From Helopsaltes ochotensis (taxonomy: Eukaryota > Chordata > Aves > Passeriformes > Locustellidae), in assembly GCA_013400155.1 (NCBI GenBank), contig VXBM01000008.1, positions 124,001 to 188,000 of the forward strand: 64,000 nt of DNA, in the 5' to 3' direction. Position numbers and translations under genes: made by a program. The stretch's first letter is position 1. The number at the start of each line of letters is the position of its first letter. The notes beneath the pieces are model-generated. The model searched no databases. It was not told the origin of the DNA and worked only from the letters and a program-made list of their open reading frames with translations. This document shows positions 61,801 to 64,000 of this stretch, in pieces.

Positions 61801-64000
61801 GTAGATACTGATCAAAGATCTCTTAAAGCATCTTTTCTTTTTGTAACTCCACCTTCCAGCACAGAGGAAAGAAAAAGTACATGACAAGATCTAGGAGTAC
61901 CGCTCCTTCATTTCGATCTTCATCACCCCCTCTAGCTTTGTGGTGTGGAAATCCTATCAAAATACCCTAGTTACTCCACTGACTTATATTTTTATGAGAA
62001 CATAAGAGGATTTGGAGAGCCCTTCCTTGCACCATGGCCATCTGACATCTGTGCAGTGTCATCCCCTATGGGGATGCTGTCAGTCTTAGGCTGTGGCAGT
62101 GAATATCATAACCCACTTCTAGCTCCAGACCCCTGGCCACCAGGGAAAGGGATGGGGCAAGATGAGGATTATGGCAAAAAAAATTATGGCAGAAATTTGT
62201 AACAAATGGTAGGATCATAGTCAATGACAAAAAAGTGAACGATAAAAAAAGTGAATGATAAAACAATGACAGAAGGAGAATAAAAGGCAGATAATTAGGT
62301 GTCCAAAAAAAAAAAAAATACAAGATCCATATTGTGAAAATTAAAAAAAAAAAAATTACAGAGAAGTGTTTATTTCTCACAAAGGCACAAAGCACTGCAT
62401 TCTTACCATAACTATTTTATTAAAATTTGTTCAGGTCATATAAATGCCCAGACCAACTAGAAACTACATACTATGCCATGCAGCTACCACTTGTTTTGAG
62501 AACTCAAGCTGAAGAACATCAGAGCAGAGTCAATGCCACTGAAATAGGATCTCTGCTGGTTGAGTTTCTACTTCAGTCAAATAAAGAGCAGGAGTGGCTA
62601 CAAGTCCCCACTACACCAAATGGTACAAGTTTAATTCCCCAAACCAGAATAATGTTCTAAATGGAAGAAAACTGACAGGAAAAAATACATATATTTCAGG
62701 AAGACTTTTCATTAAATTGGTTTTTGTTTTTTTTTCCATAAAATTTGTATGTAGTTTTCACTCCAAGTGCTCTCCCAAATCTTGTAAAAGCCGGAAAAGA
62801 TGACTGACTGTCCTTCCTTTATCCCTCCTCTATCCCTGATACTTTCCTTATATCAGGGTATTCTCTCTCTTTCTCTCTCTATTTTTTTTTTCATTACTAA
62901 AACAAATGAACCAAATTAAGCCAAAACTTCAAGGTAAAATTTTTAGCCACTTTATCAGGGAAAGTTATCAAACCACCTCTGCTTTTCCCTCAAAGGATAC
63001 AGGACTGCTTATGCTACAGCTCCATCAGTGAGTCATTACTGCTTCACCTTTGATTGTTACCTTCAAAATCAGTGTAACTGTTTTTCTCCCAAATACTTGA
63101 ATACTGGCAGAGGGTTGTGAGGAAATTTTCTGTGCTTTTTTCCCTTCTCAGTTGTTTGTCTAAGTGTAGCATCTTTTAGTCTTCATGACTATATGGAGTG
63201 CTACCACCTAATATGATCAGCTAGGAAAATAGTCTATTTTACTTTTTAACTTATTAGCAACTACAAAATGCAGTGTTTCCTGGCCAGACTAAAAACAGAA
63301 ACATTTTGAAAATATTGAAAAATCAAGGAGTAGAATTATCTGTAGCTGAACAGGATTTTTTATTATTATATTATTATATTACAGAAATATCATAAGTCAG
63401 TGTGCTTTAAGTGCTGTCCACTTAAAACAATATAGTGATTTTATGAAATTAAAGGACAGCAAATAATTTCAGTTTGGAAAGTGAAGCATTTTACTTTGAA
63501 AAATGTTGAACTTAACCATTGTGACAAATGGTTTTGATTATTGTTTCAAATCTGCAATATAAAAAAGCTATTCAACAGAATATCTCAGTATCTTTTTACT
63601 TTCCCTTTTTTTGCCAAGCCATTTTTCTACATTTTCCCCTCAAAACATGCCCTGTACTTCTGTTTCTATATTCTTTTTCATACAAGTCCTTATTATTTCA
63701 GACATACTCGTTGCTGATCTCTTTTACCCTCTGGGTATTGTGGGAAACAGTGATTAGATATGAATGCCTAATAAAAAGCATGGGCTTATCAAAAAAAACT
63801 AATTAAATATGTTTTCTAACCTTCAATCAGTTCTGTTTTTTGTAAAACAGTGATAAAGGAAATCAAAGTTAGGCTGATGATAGTCCCAAATATGGCTTAA
63901 TCAACTACTGCAAGAGAGGTGATCATGGTTTGAAAAGTCCATGGTTTGTGACAGAAGCTTTCTGGGCATTTTCTGTTCTAGGATAAACATTTTTTCCCCA
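55849..64000. other. AT-rich non-genic DNA to the window end
   Basis: About 8 kb with no recognised gene, RNA or transposon. Contents seen are A-runs near 62,307 and 62,341, a 16-17-bp imperfect tandem duplication (aaaaagtgaacgat and aaaaagtgaatgat) at about 62,229-62,265, a CT-rich tract at 62,861-62,880 and an ATT-rich stretch at 63,358-63,381. Open frames up to about 109 codons are unrecognised. Confidence 0.5.

Overview
This is vertebrate nuclear DNA, most likely from a bird. It is AT-rich and gene-poor. The interspersed repeats I recognise are CR1 LINE fragments of the avian/reptilian type and old LTR pieces of the avian ERVL kind. The one confident protein-coding gene is AMIGO2, a neuronal and endothelial leucine-rich-repeat adhesion protein, which is intact on the + strand. 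I see no bacterial features, CRISPR array, rRNA or tRNA.

Layout. 1-25.1 kb is intergenic or long-intron DNA holding a (GATATATA)n/(GATA)n microsatellite, A-rich and GT-rich low-complexity tracts, a 9-bp minisatellite, three CR1 fragments (about 6.5, 13.9 and 21.2 kb) and a solo-LTR-like block (21.8-22.1 kb). 25.1-26.2 kb is a strong CpG island interrupted by an 85-base assembly gap; it is the probable AMIGO2 promoter and first exon. 26.2-32.46 kb is the inferred leader intron. 32,459-34,094 is the terminal exon with the whole AMIGO2 reading frame (ATG at 32,532, 520 residues), followed by a 3' UTR of roughly 1.5-1.8 kb. From about 36 kb to the end there is no recognisable gene, only a CR1 3' end (47.9-48.2 kb), a cluster of unusual small structures at 52.7-54.6 kb (an open region on both strands, a 28-bp tandem duplication, a 15-bp-arm quasi-palindrome) and a degraded LTR (55.5-55.85 kb).

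Functional reading. From memory of mammalian gene order, AMIGO2 lies between SLC38A4 and PCED1B, and PCED1B starts divergently near AMIGO2. The left part may therefore be PCED1B intron on the minus strand and the right part the AMIGO2-SLC38A4 interval, but no exon of either gene could be recognised. The best candidate for new biology is modest: a predicted AMIGO2 leader with two overlapping upstream reading frames, the second ending two bases before the AMIGO2 ATG. I did not find an undescribed multi-gene system.
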